This document shows, piece after piece, positions 25,611 through 34,944 of a DNA stretch of 64,000 bases (the first letter of the stretch is position 1; each line of letters begins with the position of its first letter). Position numbers and translations under genes: made by a program. The notes under the pieces are model-generated. The model searched no databases, was not told where the DNA came from, and saw only the letters and a program-made list of their open reading frames with translations. The stretch comes from Micromonospora sp. MW-13 (GTDB taxonomy: Bacteria > Actinomycetota > Actinomycetes > Mycobacteriales > Micromonosporaceae): NCBI RefSeq assembly GCF_003434305.1, contig NZ_QKKX01000005.1, forward strand, positions 178,625 through 242,624, read 5' to 3'.

Positions 25611-27173
25611 GTGAAACTCCGCTTCCCCCGCGCGGCGACGTTCGCCGCCGCGCTCGGCGCCGCCGTCGTGGCGGCCACCCTCGTGGCCCCGCCGGCCGCG
25701 TCGGCGGCCACCGCAGCCTTCGTCCGCACCTCAAGCTGGAGCAGCGGGTACGAGGCGAAGTTCACCGTCACCAACAACACCTCGGCCAGCATCGGCTCCT
25801 GGGACGTCCAGTTCGACCTGCCCGCCGGCAGTTCGCTCGGCACCTTCTGGGACGCCACGATGACCAGCGCCGGCCAGCACGTGACCGCCGTCAACAAGTC
25901 CTGGAACGGCGCGCTCGCCCCGGGCGCCAGCACGTCGTTCGGGTTCGTCGTCGCCGGCACCGGCGACCCGACCAACTGCACCGTCAACGGTGGCTCCTGC
26001 ACCGGCGGCGGCAACCCGTCCGGCCCGGCCACCCCGGGCGGGCTGCGGGTCACCGGCACCACCGGCGCCTCGGTCTCGCTGGCCTGGAACGCCGTGTCCG
26101 GCACGGTCACCGGCTACCGGGTGTACGAGGGCGGCACCGTCAAGGCCACCGTCACCGGCACCTCGACGACGGTGTCCGGGCTGGCCGCCTGCTCCGCGCA
26201 CAGCTACACCGTGGCGGCGTACAACTCCTCGGGCGAGTCGGCGAAGTCGCCGGCCGTCTCCGCCACCACCACCGGCTGCACCGGCGGCGGGAACGCCCCG
26301 ATGGCCGCCGCCCCGTACCTCTACCCGGGCTGGGGCGATCCGCCCGCGCCCGCCACGGTGATGGGCGCGACCGGGATCAAGTGGTTCACCATCGCGTTCG
26401 TCCTCTCCGGTGGCGGCTGCACCCCGGCCTGGGACGGCAGCGGTCCGCTCACCGGCGGCGCGCACGCCAGCACCATCGCCGCGATCCGGGCCGCCGGGGG
26501 CGACGTCATCCCGTCCTTCGGCGGGTGGAGCGGCAACAAGCTCGGCCCGAACTGCTCGTCGGCCAGCGCCCTGGCCGGGGCGTACCAGCAGGTGATCAAC
26601 GCGTACGGGCTGAAGGCGATCGACATCGACATCGAGAACAGCGACGAGTTCGAGAACGAGGCGGTGCAGGACCGGATCCTCGGCGCGCTGAAGATCGTCA
26701 AGCAGAACAACCCGGGGATCAAGACGATCGTCACCTTCGGCACCACGACCACCGGGCCGTCGTACTACGGCACCCGGCTGATCAACCAGGCCGCCGCGCT
26801 CGGGGCGAACATCGACACGTTCACGATCATGCCGTTCGACTTCGCCGGCGGCGCGAACATGTACCAGAGCACCGTCAACGCGGCCGAGGGGCTGAAGAAC
26901 GCGCTGAAGAGCGCCTTCGGCTGGTCCGACGCCACCGCGTACACGCACATGGGCATCTCCGGCATGAACGGCCTGTCCGACCAGCAGGAGCTGACCACCC
27001 CGGCGACCTGGACGCAGATCCGCGACTGGGCGAAGGCCCGCGGGCTGTCCCGGTTCACCTTCTGGGCCGTCAACCGCGACCGCCCCTGCCCCGGTGGGGG
27101 AGTGGTGGCCAACTGCTCCGGCATCGCCCAGAACACCTGGGAGTTCACCAGCATCACCGCCCAGTACAGCTAG
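25611..27173 (+). CDS. Secreted chitinase: CBM2 + FnIII + GH18
   Basis: 520 aa. Signal peptide 1-32 (cleavage ASA-AT). CBM2 about 34-125 with NCTVNGGSC and tryptophans (SSWSSGYEAKF, FWDATM, NKSWNG). Fibronectin type III about 138-222. GH18 domain about 232-520 with the catalytic DxDxE, D338-I-D-I-E342. The sequence after the FnIII (YLYPGWGDPPAP) fits the bacterial ChiC/D-like subfamily, different from that of the upstream chitinase. GTG 25611 with GGAGG 5 nt upstream. Together the two enzymes carry different catalytic domains on similar CBM2 modules. The gene converges on dedA with a 16-bp gap. Confidence 0.95.
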   Translation: MKLRFPRAATFAAALGAAVVAATLVAPPAASAATAAFVRTSSWSSGYEAKFTVTNNTSASIGSWDVQFDLPAGSSLGTFWDATMTSAGQHVTAVNKSWNGALAPGASTSFGFVVAGTGDPTNCTVNGGSCTGGGNPSGPATPGGLRVTGTTGASVSLAWNAVSGTVTGYRVYEGGTVKATVTGTSTTVSGLAACSAHSYTVAAYNSSGESAKSPAVSATTTGCTGGGNAPMAAAPYLYPGWGDPPAPATVMGATGIKWFTIAFVLSGGGCTPAWDGSGPLTGGAHASTIAAIRAAGGDVIPSFGGWSGNKLGPNCSSASALAGAYQQVINAYGLKAIDIDIENSDEFENEAVQDRILGALKIVKQNNPGIKTIVTFGTTTTGPSYYGTRLINQAAALGANIDTFTIMPFDFAGGANMYQSTVNAAEGLKNALKSAFGWSDATAYTHMGISGMNGLSDQQELTTPATWTQIRDWAKARGLSRFTFWAVNRDRPCPGGGVVANCSGIAQNTWEFTSITAQYS

Positions 27174-27189
27174 CCGGGCGGGCGCGCGG

Positions 27190-27861
27190 TCAGCGACCGG
27201 TGGTCACGGACTGCCGGTCGCGCCGCGCGCGGCGGCGGCGCACCCTCTTCACCGCCCAGCTCAGGATCATCGCCCCGAAGATCGCGAAGATCGCGTAGTT
27301 GAACCAACTGCTGTACCGGTCCACCTCCTCCCAGCGCGACCCGAGCGCGAAGCCGGCCCCGACGATCAGCGCGTTCCACACCCCGCTGCCCAGCGTGGTG
27401 AGCAGGAGGAACTCGCCCAACGGCATCCGGTTCGCCCCGGCGGGGACGGAGACCAGGCTGCGCACCACCGGCACCAGCCGGCCGATCAGCACGGCCCACC
27501 GGCCGTGCCGCTCGAACCACCGGTCGGCCTTCTCCAGGTCGTCCCGGTCGACCAGCGGGATGTGGTCCAGCCACCGCTTCAGCCGGTCCTCGCCGACGGC
27601 CGCGCCGAGCCAGTAGAGCACCAGCGCGCCGACCACCGAGCCGACCGTCGCGGCGACCACGATGAGCACGAGGTTGAACCGGCCCTCGGCCGCGAGGTAG
27701 CCGGCCATGGCCAGCACGATCTCGCTCGGGATCGGCGGGATGATGCTCTCCAGGGCGACCAGCGCGGCCACCCCCACCGCGCCGAGCGAGTCGATCACGC
27801 TGGCGACCCACCCGGTCAGCCCGGTGAACCGCGACGGATCGACGTTCTGGGCGAGGGCCAT
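27190..27861 (-). CDS. DedA family membrane protein
   Basis: 223 aa. DedA/SNARE-associated fold: ESIIPPIPSEIVLAMAGYLA near the N-terminus, GAALVLYWLG region, and the re-entrant motif ERHGRWAVLIGRLVPVVRSLVSVPAG with the conserved arginines. Four to five helices, C-terminal basic tail RRRRARR. DedA proteins translocate lipids such as undecaprenyl phosphate or phosphatidylethanolamine; which lipid applies here is unknown. ATG 27861 is preceded by GGAAGGAC. Confidence 0.9.
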   Translation of the reverse strand: MALAQNVDPSRFTGLTGWVASVIDSLGAVGVAALVALESIIPPIPSEIVLAMAGYLAAEGRFNLVLIVVAATVGSVVGALVLYWLGAAVGEDRLKRWLDHIPLVDRDDLEKADRWFERHGRWAVLIGRLVPVVRSLVSVPAGANRMPLGEFLLLTTLGSGVWNALIVGAGFALGSRWEEVDRYSSWFNYAIFAIFGAMILSWAVKRVRRRRARRDRQSVTTGR

Positions 27862-27956
27862 GGGTGTCCTTCCGCGGAGCCGCCGGGGGGATCAGAAGGT
27901 GGTACCCAGTCCGGCGGCGACCACACCTGCCCCTGACCGGACCCCGGGCCCCGCGG

Positions 27957-28571
27957 TCAGTCCTGCGGGTGCAGCGCCGCGTCCGCCGGGCCCTGCCGCC
28001 AGCCGAGGAACCGGACGGCCAGCCCGCCCCGGCTCGGCGAGCAGCAGAACGGCCCGGCCGACGCCTCGGCGGCCGGGGCGAGCGGGGCCAGCCGGACCAG
28101 CCGCCACGGCTCGTCGCCCGCCCGGGCCCGGACGGTCAGCGCGTCCCCGGCCCGGCTGACCCGGACCGTCACCTCCCGCCCGAACCACTCCGGCACCGGT
28201 GCGACCGACCAGTCGGAGACCTCGCGGGTGACCACCGCGCCGACCTGCGGCTGCCCGTCGCTGAACTCCACCCCGGCCTTGACCCAGTTCCGCTCGTCCA
28301 CCCGGACCAGCACGCCGGCCTGGTCGAACTGCCCGGCGAAGTCGAGCCGGAAGGCGACCTCCACGGCGGTGCCGGCGGGCAGCGGGGCGAGCAGGGCCGG
28401 ACCGTCGTCGTGCACGAATCCGTAGCTGGTGTGCCGCCAGAAGTCGCTGCCCTCGGCCGGCTCGACGACCAGCCCGCCGTCGGGGGTCGGTTCGGCCCGT
28501 ACCGGCTGGTGCAGCCACCCGCCCTCGGCCCAGCCGACGTCCCGGTCCCCGGCATCCGATCCCACGCTCAT
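27957..28571 (-). CDS. DUF1349 domain-containing protein (concanavalin-like fold)
   Basis: 204 aa, no signal peptide. Motifs SDFWRHTSYGFVHDDGPALLA, AFRLDFAGQFDQAGVLVRVDERNWVKAGVEFSDGQP and GPFCCSPSRGGLAVRF are typical of DUF1349 (beta-sandwich, concanavalin A-like). Related proteins are often annotated as regulation of enolase. ATG 28571. Divergent from the GH13 gene across 120 bp, where an unbroken run of CCGGCC repeats offers no obvious operator. Confidence 0.8.
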   Translation of the reverse strand: MSVGSDAGDRDVGWAEGGWLHQPVRAEPTPDGGLVVEPAEGSDFWRHTSYGFVHDDGPALLAPLPAGTAVEVAFRLDFAGQFDQAGVLVRVDERNWVKAGVEFSDGQPQVGAVVTREVSDWSVAPVPEWFGREVTVRVSRAGDALTVRARAGDEPWRLVRLAPLAPAAEASAGPFCCSPSRGGLAVRFLGWRQGPADAALHPQD

Positions 28572-28691
28572 GACCGGCACGCTACCGCCCGCCGGCCCGG
28601 CCCCGGTCCTCCCGGCCCCGGCCCCGGCCCCGGCCCGGCGCGGGCGGTGTTCGCGTTTGCCGGGAGCCGGAATCGGAGAAGGTACGCCGGC

Positions 28692-30344
28692 ATGGGTGAC
28701 AGGTGGTACTCGGAGGCGGTCGTCTACTGCCTCGACATCGACACGTACGCGGACTCCGACGGCGACGGGGTCGGCGACATCCGGGGCCTCATCGGCCGGC
28801 TCGACTACCTTGCCCGGCTGGGGGTGACCTGCCTGTGGCTGCACCCGATCCACCCGTCGCCGAACAGGGACGACGGCTACGACGTCACCGACTTCTACAA
28901 CGTGGACCCCCGCTTCGGCACCCTCGGCGACTTCGCGGAGCTGCTGCACCAGGCGCAGAACCGGGGCATTCGGGTGATCATCGACCTGGTGGTCAACCAC
29001 ACCTCGGACGAGCACCCCTGGTTCCAGTCCGCCCGCTCCTCGCCCGACTCGCCGTACCGGGACTGGTTCGTCTGGTCCGACCACGAGCCGGACGACCGGC
29101 ACCAGGGCATGGTCTTCCCGGGCGAGCAGAAGGAGACGTGGAGCTACGACCGGACCGCCAGGGCCTGGTACTACCACCGGTTCTACAAGTACCAACCGGA
29201 CCTCAACTTCGCGAACCCGAAGGTGCGCGAGGAGGTCAAGAAGATCGTCTCGTTCTGGCTCCAGCTCGGCGTCTCCGGGTTCCGGATGGACGCCGTGCCG
29301 TTCATCATCGAGCTGACCGAGCCGGGCAACCCGAACTCGCCCAAGGACTTCGAGTTCCTCACCGAGCTGCGCCAGCACGTGCAGTGGCGCCGGGGGGACG
29401 CCGTCCTGCTCGCCGAGGCCAACGTGGAGCCCGACCAGCTTCCCGTCTTCTTCGGCGACGGCAGCGGCTCCGGCAACCGCATCCACATGCTGTTCGACTT
29501 CATGCTCAACGGCCGGCTCATGCTCGCCCTGGCCCGTCAGGACCCGGAGCCGGTGATCGAGGCGCTGCGGGACACCCCGGCCCTGCCCGCCGGCGGGCAG
29601 TGGGCCACCTTCCTGCGCAACCACGACGAGATCGACCTGTCCCGGCTCACCGCCGAGCAGCGCAACCAGGTGTACGCCGAGTTCGGCCCCGACGAGGGCA
29701 TGCGCATCTACGACCGGGGCATCCGCCGCCGGCTCGCCCCGATGCTCGGCAACGACCGGCGGCGCGTCGAGCTGGCGTACGCGCTCCAGTTCTCGCTGCG
29801 CGGCACGCCGGTGCTGCGCTACGGCGAGGAGATCGGGATGGGCGAGGACCTCTCGCTGCCCGGCCGGGAGGCGATCCGTACCCCGATGCAGTGGTCGTAC
29901 AAGCCGAACGCCGGCTTCTCCACGGCCGACCCGGAGAAGCTGGTCCGCCCGGTGATCGACTCCGGTGACTTCTCGTACGAGAAGGTCAACGTCACCGCCC
30001 AGCGCGGCGACCAGAAGTCGCTGCTGTCCTGGTTCGAGCGGATGATCCGGACGCTGCGCGAGGCGCCGGAGATCGGTTCCGGTTCGACCAGCCACATCGA
30101 CGTGCCGACGCCGCCCGGGGTGCTCGCCCACCGCGCCGACGGCCCGACCGGGACGATGGTCTTCCTGCACAACCTCGGCACCGAGGACGTCGAGGTCGAC
30201 CTCGGCACGCTCGCCGGCGAGGCGGACCTGCCGACGGACGTCCTCGCCGACCGCGGCTACGGCGAGGTGGGCAAGCTCGACTCGCTCAAGCTCGCCGGGT
30301 ACGGCTACCGCTGGATCCGCCTCCGTCGCGGGGCCGCCTGGTGA
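28692..30344 (+). CDS. GH13 alpha-amylase family enzyme, trehalose synthase-like
   Basis: 550 aa, cytosolic. The four GH13 regions are present: DLVVNHTSDEHPWF (I), GVSGFRMDAVPF (II, nucleophile Asp), AVLLAEANVEPDQLPVFFG (III, acid/base Glu) and FLRNHDEIDL (IV). The N-terminus WYSEAVVYCLDIDTYADSDGDGVGD and the pair PNRDDGYDVTDFYNV are TreS-like, but it is not fused to a maltokinase and has a short C-terminal domain. Maltose-trehalose isomerase or alpha-glucosidase/transglucosidase are both possible. ATG 28692, GAAGG about 9 nt upstream. Confidence 0.9.
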   Translation: MGDRWYSEAVVYCLDIDTYADSDGDGVGDIRGLIGRLDYLARLGVTCLWLHPIHPSPNRDDGYDVTDFYNVDPRFGTLGDFAELLHQAQNRGIRVIIDLVVNHTSDEHPWFQSARSSPDSPYRDWFVWSDHEPDDRHQGMVFPGEQKETWSYDRTARAWYYHRFYKYQPDLNFANPKVREEVKKIVSFWLQLGVSGFRMDAVPFIIELTEPGNPNSPKDFEFLTELRQHVQWRRGDAVLLAEANVEPDQLPVFFGDGSGSGNRIHMLFDFMLNGRLMLALARQDPEPVIEALRDTPALPAGGQWATFLRNHDEIDLSRLTAEQRNQVYAEFGPDEGMRIYDRGIRRRLAPMLGNDRRRVELAYALQFSLRGTPVLRYGEEIGMGEDLSLPGREAIRTPMQWSYKPNAGFSTADPEKLVRPVIDSGDFSYEKVNVTAQRGDQKSLLSWFERMIRTLREAPEIGSGSTSHIDVPTPPGVLAHRADGPTGTMVFLHNLGTEDVEVDLGTLAGEADLPTDVLADRGYGEVGKLDSLKLAGYGYRWIRLRRGAAW

Positions 30345-30397
30345 CCCCCGGGGTGGGTTAGGCTCCGGTGGTCGCCATAAGTTACCGGGAGGTAGGC

Positions 30398-31156
30398 ATG
30401 TCCGAGGAGCAGCGGGTCGCGATCGTCACGGGGGCCGCGCGGGGGATCGGGGCGGCCACCGCCCGCCGGCTGGCCGCCGACGGTCTGGCGGTCGCCGTGG
30501 TCGACATCGAGGAGTCGGCCACCAAGGACACCGTGGACGCGATCGTGGCGGCCGGCGGCCGGGCCCTCGGCGTCGGCGCGGACGTCGCCGTCCGGGAGCA
30601 GGTCGAGGCGGCCGTCGAGCGAATCGCCGCCGAGCTGGGCGCGCCGACCGTGCTGGTCAACAACGCCGGGGTGCTCCGGGACAACCTGCTGTTCAAGATG
30701 ACCGACGCCGACTGGGACACGGTCCTGGGCGTGCACCTGCGGGGCGCGTTCCTGTTCAGCCAGGCCGCGCAGAAGCACATGGTCGAGCGGAAGTGGGGTC
30801 GGATCGTCAACCTGTCCAGCACCTCCGCGCTGGGCAACCGGGGCCAGGCCAACTACGCGGCGGCGAAGGCGGGCATGCAGGGCTTCACCAAGACCCTCGC
30901 CATCGAGCTGGGGCCGTTCGGCGTCACCGTCAACGCGGTCGCGCCCGGGTTCATCGTCACCGACATGACCGCCGCGACCGCCGCCCGGATGAAGGTGGAC
31001 TTCGAGGCGCTCCAGAAGCACGCCGAGTCGGAGATCCCGGTGCGCCGGGTGGGCCGCCCGGAGGACGTCGCGCACACCATCTCGTTCCTGGCCAGCGAGG
31101 GCGCATCCTTCGTCTCCGGCCAGGTCCTCTACGTGGCCGGCGGCCCCAGGGCCTGA
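30398..31156 (+). CDS. fabG: Beta-ketoacyl-ACP reductase family SDR (FabG-like)
   Basis: 252 aa classical short-chain dehydrogenase. NAD(P)-binding TGAARGIG at residues 10-17, structural NNAG, catalytic Ser/Tyr/Lys in NLSSTSALGNRGQANYAAAK, and a C-terminal FLASEGASFVSGQVLYVAGG. ATG 30398 with GGGAGG directly upstream; an earlier ATG at 30368 lacks a ribosome binding site. It stands alone, so it may be a paralogue used in a pathway other than core fatty acid synthesis. Confidence 0.85.
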   Translation: MSEEQRVAIVTGAARGIGAATARRLAADGLAVAVVDIEESATKDTVDAIVAAGGRALGVGADVAVREQVEAAVERIAAELGAPTVLVNNAGVLRDNLLFKMTDADWDTVLGVHLRGAFLFSQAAQKHMVERKWGRIVNLSSTSALGNRGQANYAAAKAGMQGFTKTLAIELGPFGVTVNAVAPGFIVTDMTAATAARMKVDFEALQKHAESEIPVRRVGRPEDVAHTISFLASEGASFVSGQVLYVAGGPRA

Positions 31157-31195
31157 CCCCACCCCACCCCCGCCGCCCCCACCCCCGCCACTCCG

Positions 31196-31263
31196 CCCCG
31201 CACTTTCACGGAAAGTGTGGCTATTCGGCGTCCCATCCCCCCTCTTTCCGTGAAAGTGCGGGG
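31196..31263 (+). repeat. 68-bp palindromic dispersed element, copy 2 (intergenic)
   Basis: Perfect 20-bp terminal inverted repeats (CCCCGCACTTTCACGGAAAG and its complement) around a 28-bp core containing ATTCGGCGTCCCAT. It matches copy 1 at 2510-2577 at 63 of 68 positions. It lies between fabG and a convergent membrane gene, where it could act as a bidirectional terminator. Confidence 0.9.
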
Positions 31264-31288
31264 ACGCTCGGCTTGTGTGGGGGGAGTG

Positions 31289-31705
31289 TCAGGGGGCGGT
31301 GGGGCGGGTGCGCCAGAGCCAGAACAGGCCGAGCACCGGCAGCACCAGCGGGACGTAGCCGTACCCGCTGCCGAACTGCGACCAGACCGTCTCGTCCGGG
31401 AACAGGTCGGCGTCGACGAGGCTGAGCACCCCGACGCCGACCACCCCGACCAGCTCCACCGAACAGCAGGCCAGCGCGACCCGCCGGCCCGCGTGGCCGG
31501 CCCGGGCCAGCCCCACCGCGGCCACGATGTAGATCAGCGCGGCCAGGGCCGAGAGCAGGTACGCCACCGGCGCCTCGTCGAACCTCGTGGCGATCTGCAA
31601 CCCCGCCCGGGAGGTCGCGGCGATGGCGAACAGCAGGTACACGGCGATCAGCAGCCGGCCCGGCCCGGAGTTCGTGGCCCGCCGTGAAACCTGGGTCTCA
31701 ACCAC
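31289..31705 (-). CDS. Small integral membrane protein (four helices)
   Basis: 138 aa with four hydrophobic segments and a short basic loop (RAGHAGRRVAL). No family recognised. Start GTG 31705 overlaps the last 8 bases of the upstream membrane gene. Both membrane genes of this pair have four helices, and the pair is likely one operon. The C-terminus ends in WRTRPTAP. Confidence 0.7.
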   Translation of the reverse strand: MVETQVSRRATNSGPGRLLIAVYLLFAIAATSRAGLQIATRFDEAPVAYLLSALAALIYIVAAVGLARAGHAGRRVALACCSVELVGVVGVGVLSLVDADLFPDETVWSQFGSGYGYVPLVLPVLGLFWLWRTRPTAP

Positions 31706-32093
31706 CGAGCACCGCCCAGGTCTGTTGCAGCCGGACCACCACGATCGGGGTCACCAGGCAGATCGCGCAGATGATCGCCGACCCCCACCGGGTCGGCTCC
31801 ATCCGGGCCAGCACCCAGGCCAGCGGCGGCAGGCAGACCAGCGTCACCAGGTACCCGAAGAACGCGCCGGGCTCGCCCGGCCGTTCGCCGCCGCCGAGCG
31901 CCACCAGCGCCGCGACCGCCAGCGCGAGCAGGCCCAGCTCCAGCACGGCCAGGCCGGCGAACTGCACCCGGTCCGGCGGCCGGTCGCGCACCGCCGCCAC
32001 CAGCGCCCACACCGCGAGTACGAGCGACAGCACGATCGTCGCCGTCGCGAGGATTCCGTCCACCGGCGAGCCGGCCGCGGCTGCGCTGGTCAT
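31698..32093 (-). CDS. Small integral membrane protein
   Basis: 131 aa from ATG 32093 (or 134 aa from GTG 32102). Four predicted helices (ATATIVLSLVLAVWALVAAV, FAGLAVLELGLLALAVAALVAL, FFGYLVTLVCLPPLAWVLA, AIICAICLVTPIVVVRLQQ). Precedes and overlaps the second small membrane protein gene. No domain recognised; the gene pair is probably co-expressed. Confidence 0.7.
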   Translation of the reverse strand: MTSAAAAGSPVDGILATATIVLSLVLAVWALVAAVRDRPPDRVQFAGLAVLELGLLALAVAALVALGGGERPGEPGAFFGYLVTLVCLPPLAWVLARMEPTRWGSAIICAICLVTPIVVVRLQQTWAVLGG

Positions 32094-32312
32094 CGACGGC
32101 ACCCCGTCGGAGTCTCGGTCACCGGGACAGCCTACTAACCCGTGTAGTACTGGCCCCCGGCCCGGTCCGCCGCCACGCCCACCGCCGCCACGCCTACCGC
32201 TGGTCCCGCCCGGGGCCGGTCCGGCCCCGTCGGCTGCGTCGGACCGGCCGGGCGACTAGCGTGGATCACGGCCGCGGGATCGCCGTGGCCAGCGACGACA
32301 CCGGGAGTACAC

Positions 32313-33218
32313 GTGCTGCGGTTCGGCTTGTTCGGCACCGGTCACTGGGCCGCGGAGACGCACGCGGCGGCGATCGGCGCGCACCCCCGCGCCGAGCTGG
32401 CCGGGGTCTGGGGCCGCAACCCCGACAAGGCGGCCGAGCTGGCGCGGCGGCACGGGGTGCCCGCCTTCACCGAGGTCGACGCCCTGGTCGACGCCTGCGA
32501 CGCGGTCGCCGTGGCCCTGCCCCCGGACGTGCAGGCGGACATCGCCGTCCGGGCCGCCACGGCCGGCCGGCACCTGCTGCTGGACAAGCCGCTGGCGCTC
32601 ACCCTCCCCGACGCCGACCGGGTGGTGGCCGCCGCCGGGCAGTCCGGCGTCGCCTCGGTGGTCTTCTTCACCCAGCGGTTCCACCCGAACATCACCGGTT
32701 TCCTCGCCTCGACGGCGGCGGCCGGCGGCTGGCAGCACGCCCGGGCGACGATGTTCGCCTCGATCTTCCAGCCCGGCAACCCGTACAGCGGGTCGCAGTG
32801 GCGGCGGGACCGGGGCGCGCTGTGGGACATCGGCCCGCACGCCCTGTCGATCATTCTGCCGGTGCTCGGCCGGGTCACCCGGGTCGCGGCGGCCGACGGC
32901 CCGAGCGGCCTGGTCCACCTGCTGCTCACCCACGACGGCGGACCGACCAGCACCGTGTCGCTGACCCTCGACGCGCCGACCGAGGCCGTCACCCGCGACT
33001 TCGTCTTCTTCGGGGAGAACGGCGTGCAGGCCGTCCCGCCCGGCGACGGCAACGCGCTGACCGCGCTCTCCACCGCGATCGACCAGCTCGTCGAGGAGAT
33101 CGACGCCGGCACCCGGGACCACCGCTGCGACGTCCGGTTCGGCCGGGAGGTGGTGGCGGTCCTGGCCGCCGCCGAGACCGCCCGCGCCGAGGGCCGCACC
33201 GTCGCCCTCCCCGCCTGA
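32313..33218 (+). CDS. Gfo/Idh/MocA family NAD(P)-dependent oxidoreductase
   Basis: 301 aa. N-terminal Rossmann fold with GLFGTGHWAAETH, then GVWGRNPDKAAELARRHG, the dinucleotide strand VAVALPPDVQADIA and the catalytic Lys in LLLDKPLALTLPDADR. C-terminal substrate domain contains RWRRDRGALWDIGPHALSIIL, with the conserved His. Substrates in this family are sugars or inositol-like polyols; not assigned. ATG/GTG start: GTG 32313 in CACGTGCTGCGG. Monocistronic. Confidence 0.88.
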   Translation: MLRFGLFGTGHWAAETHAAAIGAHPRAELAGVWGRNPDKAAELARRHGVPAFTEVDALVDACDAVAVALPPDVQADIAVRAATAGRHLLLDKPLALTLPDADRVVAAAGQSGVASVVFFTQRFHPNITGFLASTAAAGGWQHARATMFASIFQPGNPYSGSQWRRDRGALWDIGPHALSIILPVLGRVTRVAAADGPSGLVHLLLTHDGGPTSTVSLTLDAPTEAVTRDFVFFGENGVQAVPPGDGNALTALSTAIDQLVEEIDAGTRDHRCDVRFGREVVAVLAAAETARAEGRTVALPA

Positions 33219-33393
33219 GAAGAGCGTGGTGACACCTCGACGTGGTCTCCCGCACCCGCCGAGGTCATGATCAAGGTTGCCTCGATCGGGCTGACGGCGG
33301 CTCGCCACGCCGGCGGACATTGCGCCTCACAGGGCCCAGGGTCCACGGCAGGCCACGCGTGGGGGGAGCACCGCCGGGTGCCACGGCTCGGTC

Positions 33394-33585
33394 TCAGGCG
33401 AGACCGCTCAGCGCCTGGCTCAGCTCGGTGGGAGAGGTGAACTCCTCAACCGGCAGGGCGTGGAGCATCTGCAACACCTCCGTGCTGGCGCCGTTCTCCT
33501 GCCCCCAGCGGACCAGGTCCTCCCGGGAGACCGGGTAGTCGAGCCCGGTTAGGTACTCCTGCAACTCCACCCCACCGACCGTCAT
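33394..33585 (-). CDS. DUF2795 domain protein
   Basis: 63 aa, beginning MTVGGVELQEYLTGLDYPVSREDLV. The pattern (VELQEYLxGxxYPxxREDLVxxA) matches DUF2795, a small conserved domain of unknown function. Runs divergently to the erythromycin esterase gene. The start ATG 33585 has a G-rich but close Shine-Dalgarno. Confidence 0.8.
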   Translation of the reverse strand: MTVGGVELQEYLTGLDYPVSREDLVRWGQENGASTEVLQMLHALPVEEFTSPTELSQALSGLA

Positions 33586-33681
33586 ACCCCCGGCTACCCG
33601 CTGCCCCAAGAACCACACCACCCCTGGGCCGGGGGAGGGCGGTCGACGGTTTGGTGCGGCGGGGGCCGGGTAGCCGCGGAC

Positions 33682-34938
33682 ATGCTGGTACAGCGGCTCG
33701 GCGCGCCGAGCGACTTCGACCCGTTGCTGGAGCGGGTCCGGGACGCCCGGATCGTCATGATCGGCGAGGCGACGCACGGCACCCACGACTACTACCGGCT
33801 GCGCGAGCAGCTCACCCGGCGGCTCATCGCCGAGCGGGGCTTCTCCTTCGTCGCCGTGGAGGGGGACTGGCCGGACTGCGAGCGGGTGCACCGGTCGGTC
33901 ACCGCCGCGCCGGGCGGCCTCGCCGACCCGCAGGCCGCCCTGGAGCGTTTCGAGCGCTGGCCGACCTGGATGTGGGCCAACGCCGAGGTGGCCCGGTTCT
34001 GCCGCTGGCTGCGGGCGTGGAACCTGGAGCGGCCGGTCCAGGATCGGGCCGGCTTCCACGGCCTGGACGTCTACAGCCTCTGGGAGTCCATGCAGGCGAT
34101 CTTCGACTACCTGGGCGAGGAGGAGCCGGCCTCGCTGGAGGTCGCGCAGGAGGCGTACCGGTGCTTCGAGCCGTACGGGCGGCGGGTCGAGGAGTACGGC
34201 GCGGCCAGCCGATTCGTCTCGGCCCGCTGCGAGGAGGAGGTGGTCGAGCTGCTGGCGCGTACCCGGGAACGGGCCGCCTCGGACGGCCCGGACCGCTTCT
34301 CCGCCTGGCAGAACGCGGAGGTGGTGGCCGGCGCGGAGCGCTACTACCGGGCGATGGTGGCCGGCGGCCCGGAGTCGTGGAACGTGCGGGACATCCACAT
34401 GGCGGACACCCTGGACCGGCTGCTGGACTTCTATGGCCCGGACGCCCGGGGCGTCGTGTGGGCGCACAACACCCACGTCGGCGACGCCCGGGCCACCGAC
34501 ATGGCCGCCGGCGGGCTGGTCAACATCGGCCAGCTCGCCCGGGAGCGGCACGGGGCGGACGACGTGGTGCTGGTCGGCTTCGGCAGCTACCGGGGGACGG
34601 CGGTGGCGGCTCCCCGGTGGGGGTCGCCCGCCGAGGCGATGGTGGTGCCGCCGGCCCGGCCCGGATCGGTCGAGCGGCGGCTGCACGAGCTGATGCCGGA
34701 GCGGGCGGTGCTGGTCTTCGGCGGCCCGGACCAGCCCGGCTGGGTCACCGCCGAGCACGACCACCGGGCGATCGGCGTGGTGTACGACCCGACCTTCGAG
34801 TCGTGGGGCAACTACGTGCCGACCCGGCTGGGCGAGCGCTACGACGCCTTCGTCTGGTGCGACGACACCACCGCGCTGCACCCGCTGCCCACGCTCACCG
34901 CGTTCGGCGAGATGGAGACGTACCCGGCGGGGGTCTGA
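33682..34938 (+). CDS. Erythromycin esterase family protein
   Basis: 418 aa, EreA/EreB-type superfamily. Visible active-site motifs: IVMIGEATHGTHDYYRLREQLTRRL (Glu and His), VAVEGDWPDCERVHR, GFHGLDVYSLW, WAHNTHVGDARATDM and the C-terminal GVVYDPTFE.SWGNYVPTRLGERYDAFVW (interrupted here). The fold hydrolyses macrolide lactones in some members, but most genomic members are not resistance enzymes and act on unknown esters. ATG 33682; weak ribosome binding site. Confidence 0.88.
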   Translation: MLVQRLGAPSDFDPLLERVRDARIVMIGEATHGTHDYYRLREQLTRRLIAERGFSFVAVEGDWPDCERVHRSVTAAPGGLADPQAALERFERWPTWMWANAEVARFCRWLRAWNLERPVQDRAGFHGLDVYSLWESMQAIFDYLGEEEPASLEVAQEAYRCFEPYGRRVEEYGAASRFVSARCEEEVVELLARTRERAASDGPDRFSAWQNAEVVAGAERYYRAMVAGGPESWNVRDIHMADTLDRLLDFYGPDARGVVWAHNTHVGDARATDMAAGGLVNIGQLARERHGADDVVLVGFGSYRGTAVAAPRWGSPAEAMVVPPARPGSVERRLHELMPERAVLVFGGPDQPGWVTAEHDHRAIGVVYDPTFESWGNYVPTRLGERYDAFVWCDDTTALHPLPTLTAFGEMETYPAGV

Positions 34939-34944
34939 GCGGAC

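Noticed and set aside
32103..32312. Possible gene between the membrane proteins and the Gfo/Idh/MocA gene
   Set aside because: Only GC-rich, repeat-like sequence with no frame showing the codon bias or a start with a ribosome binding site.
33219..33393. Possible gene between the oxidoreductase and DUF2795
   Set aside because: No frame of sufficient length or pattern; short and unremarkable intergenic DNA.
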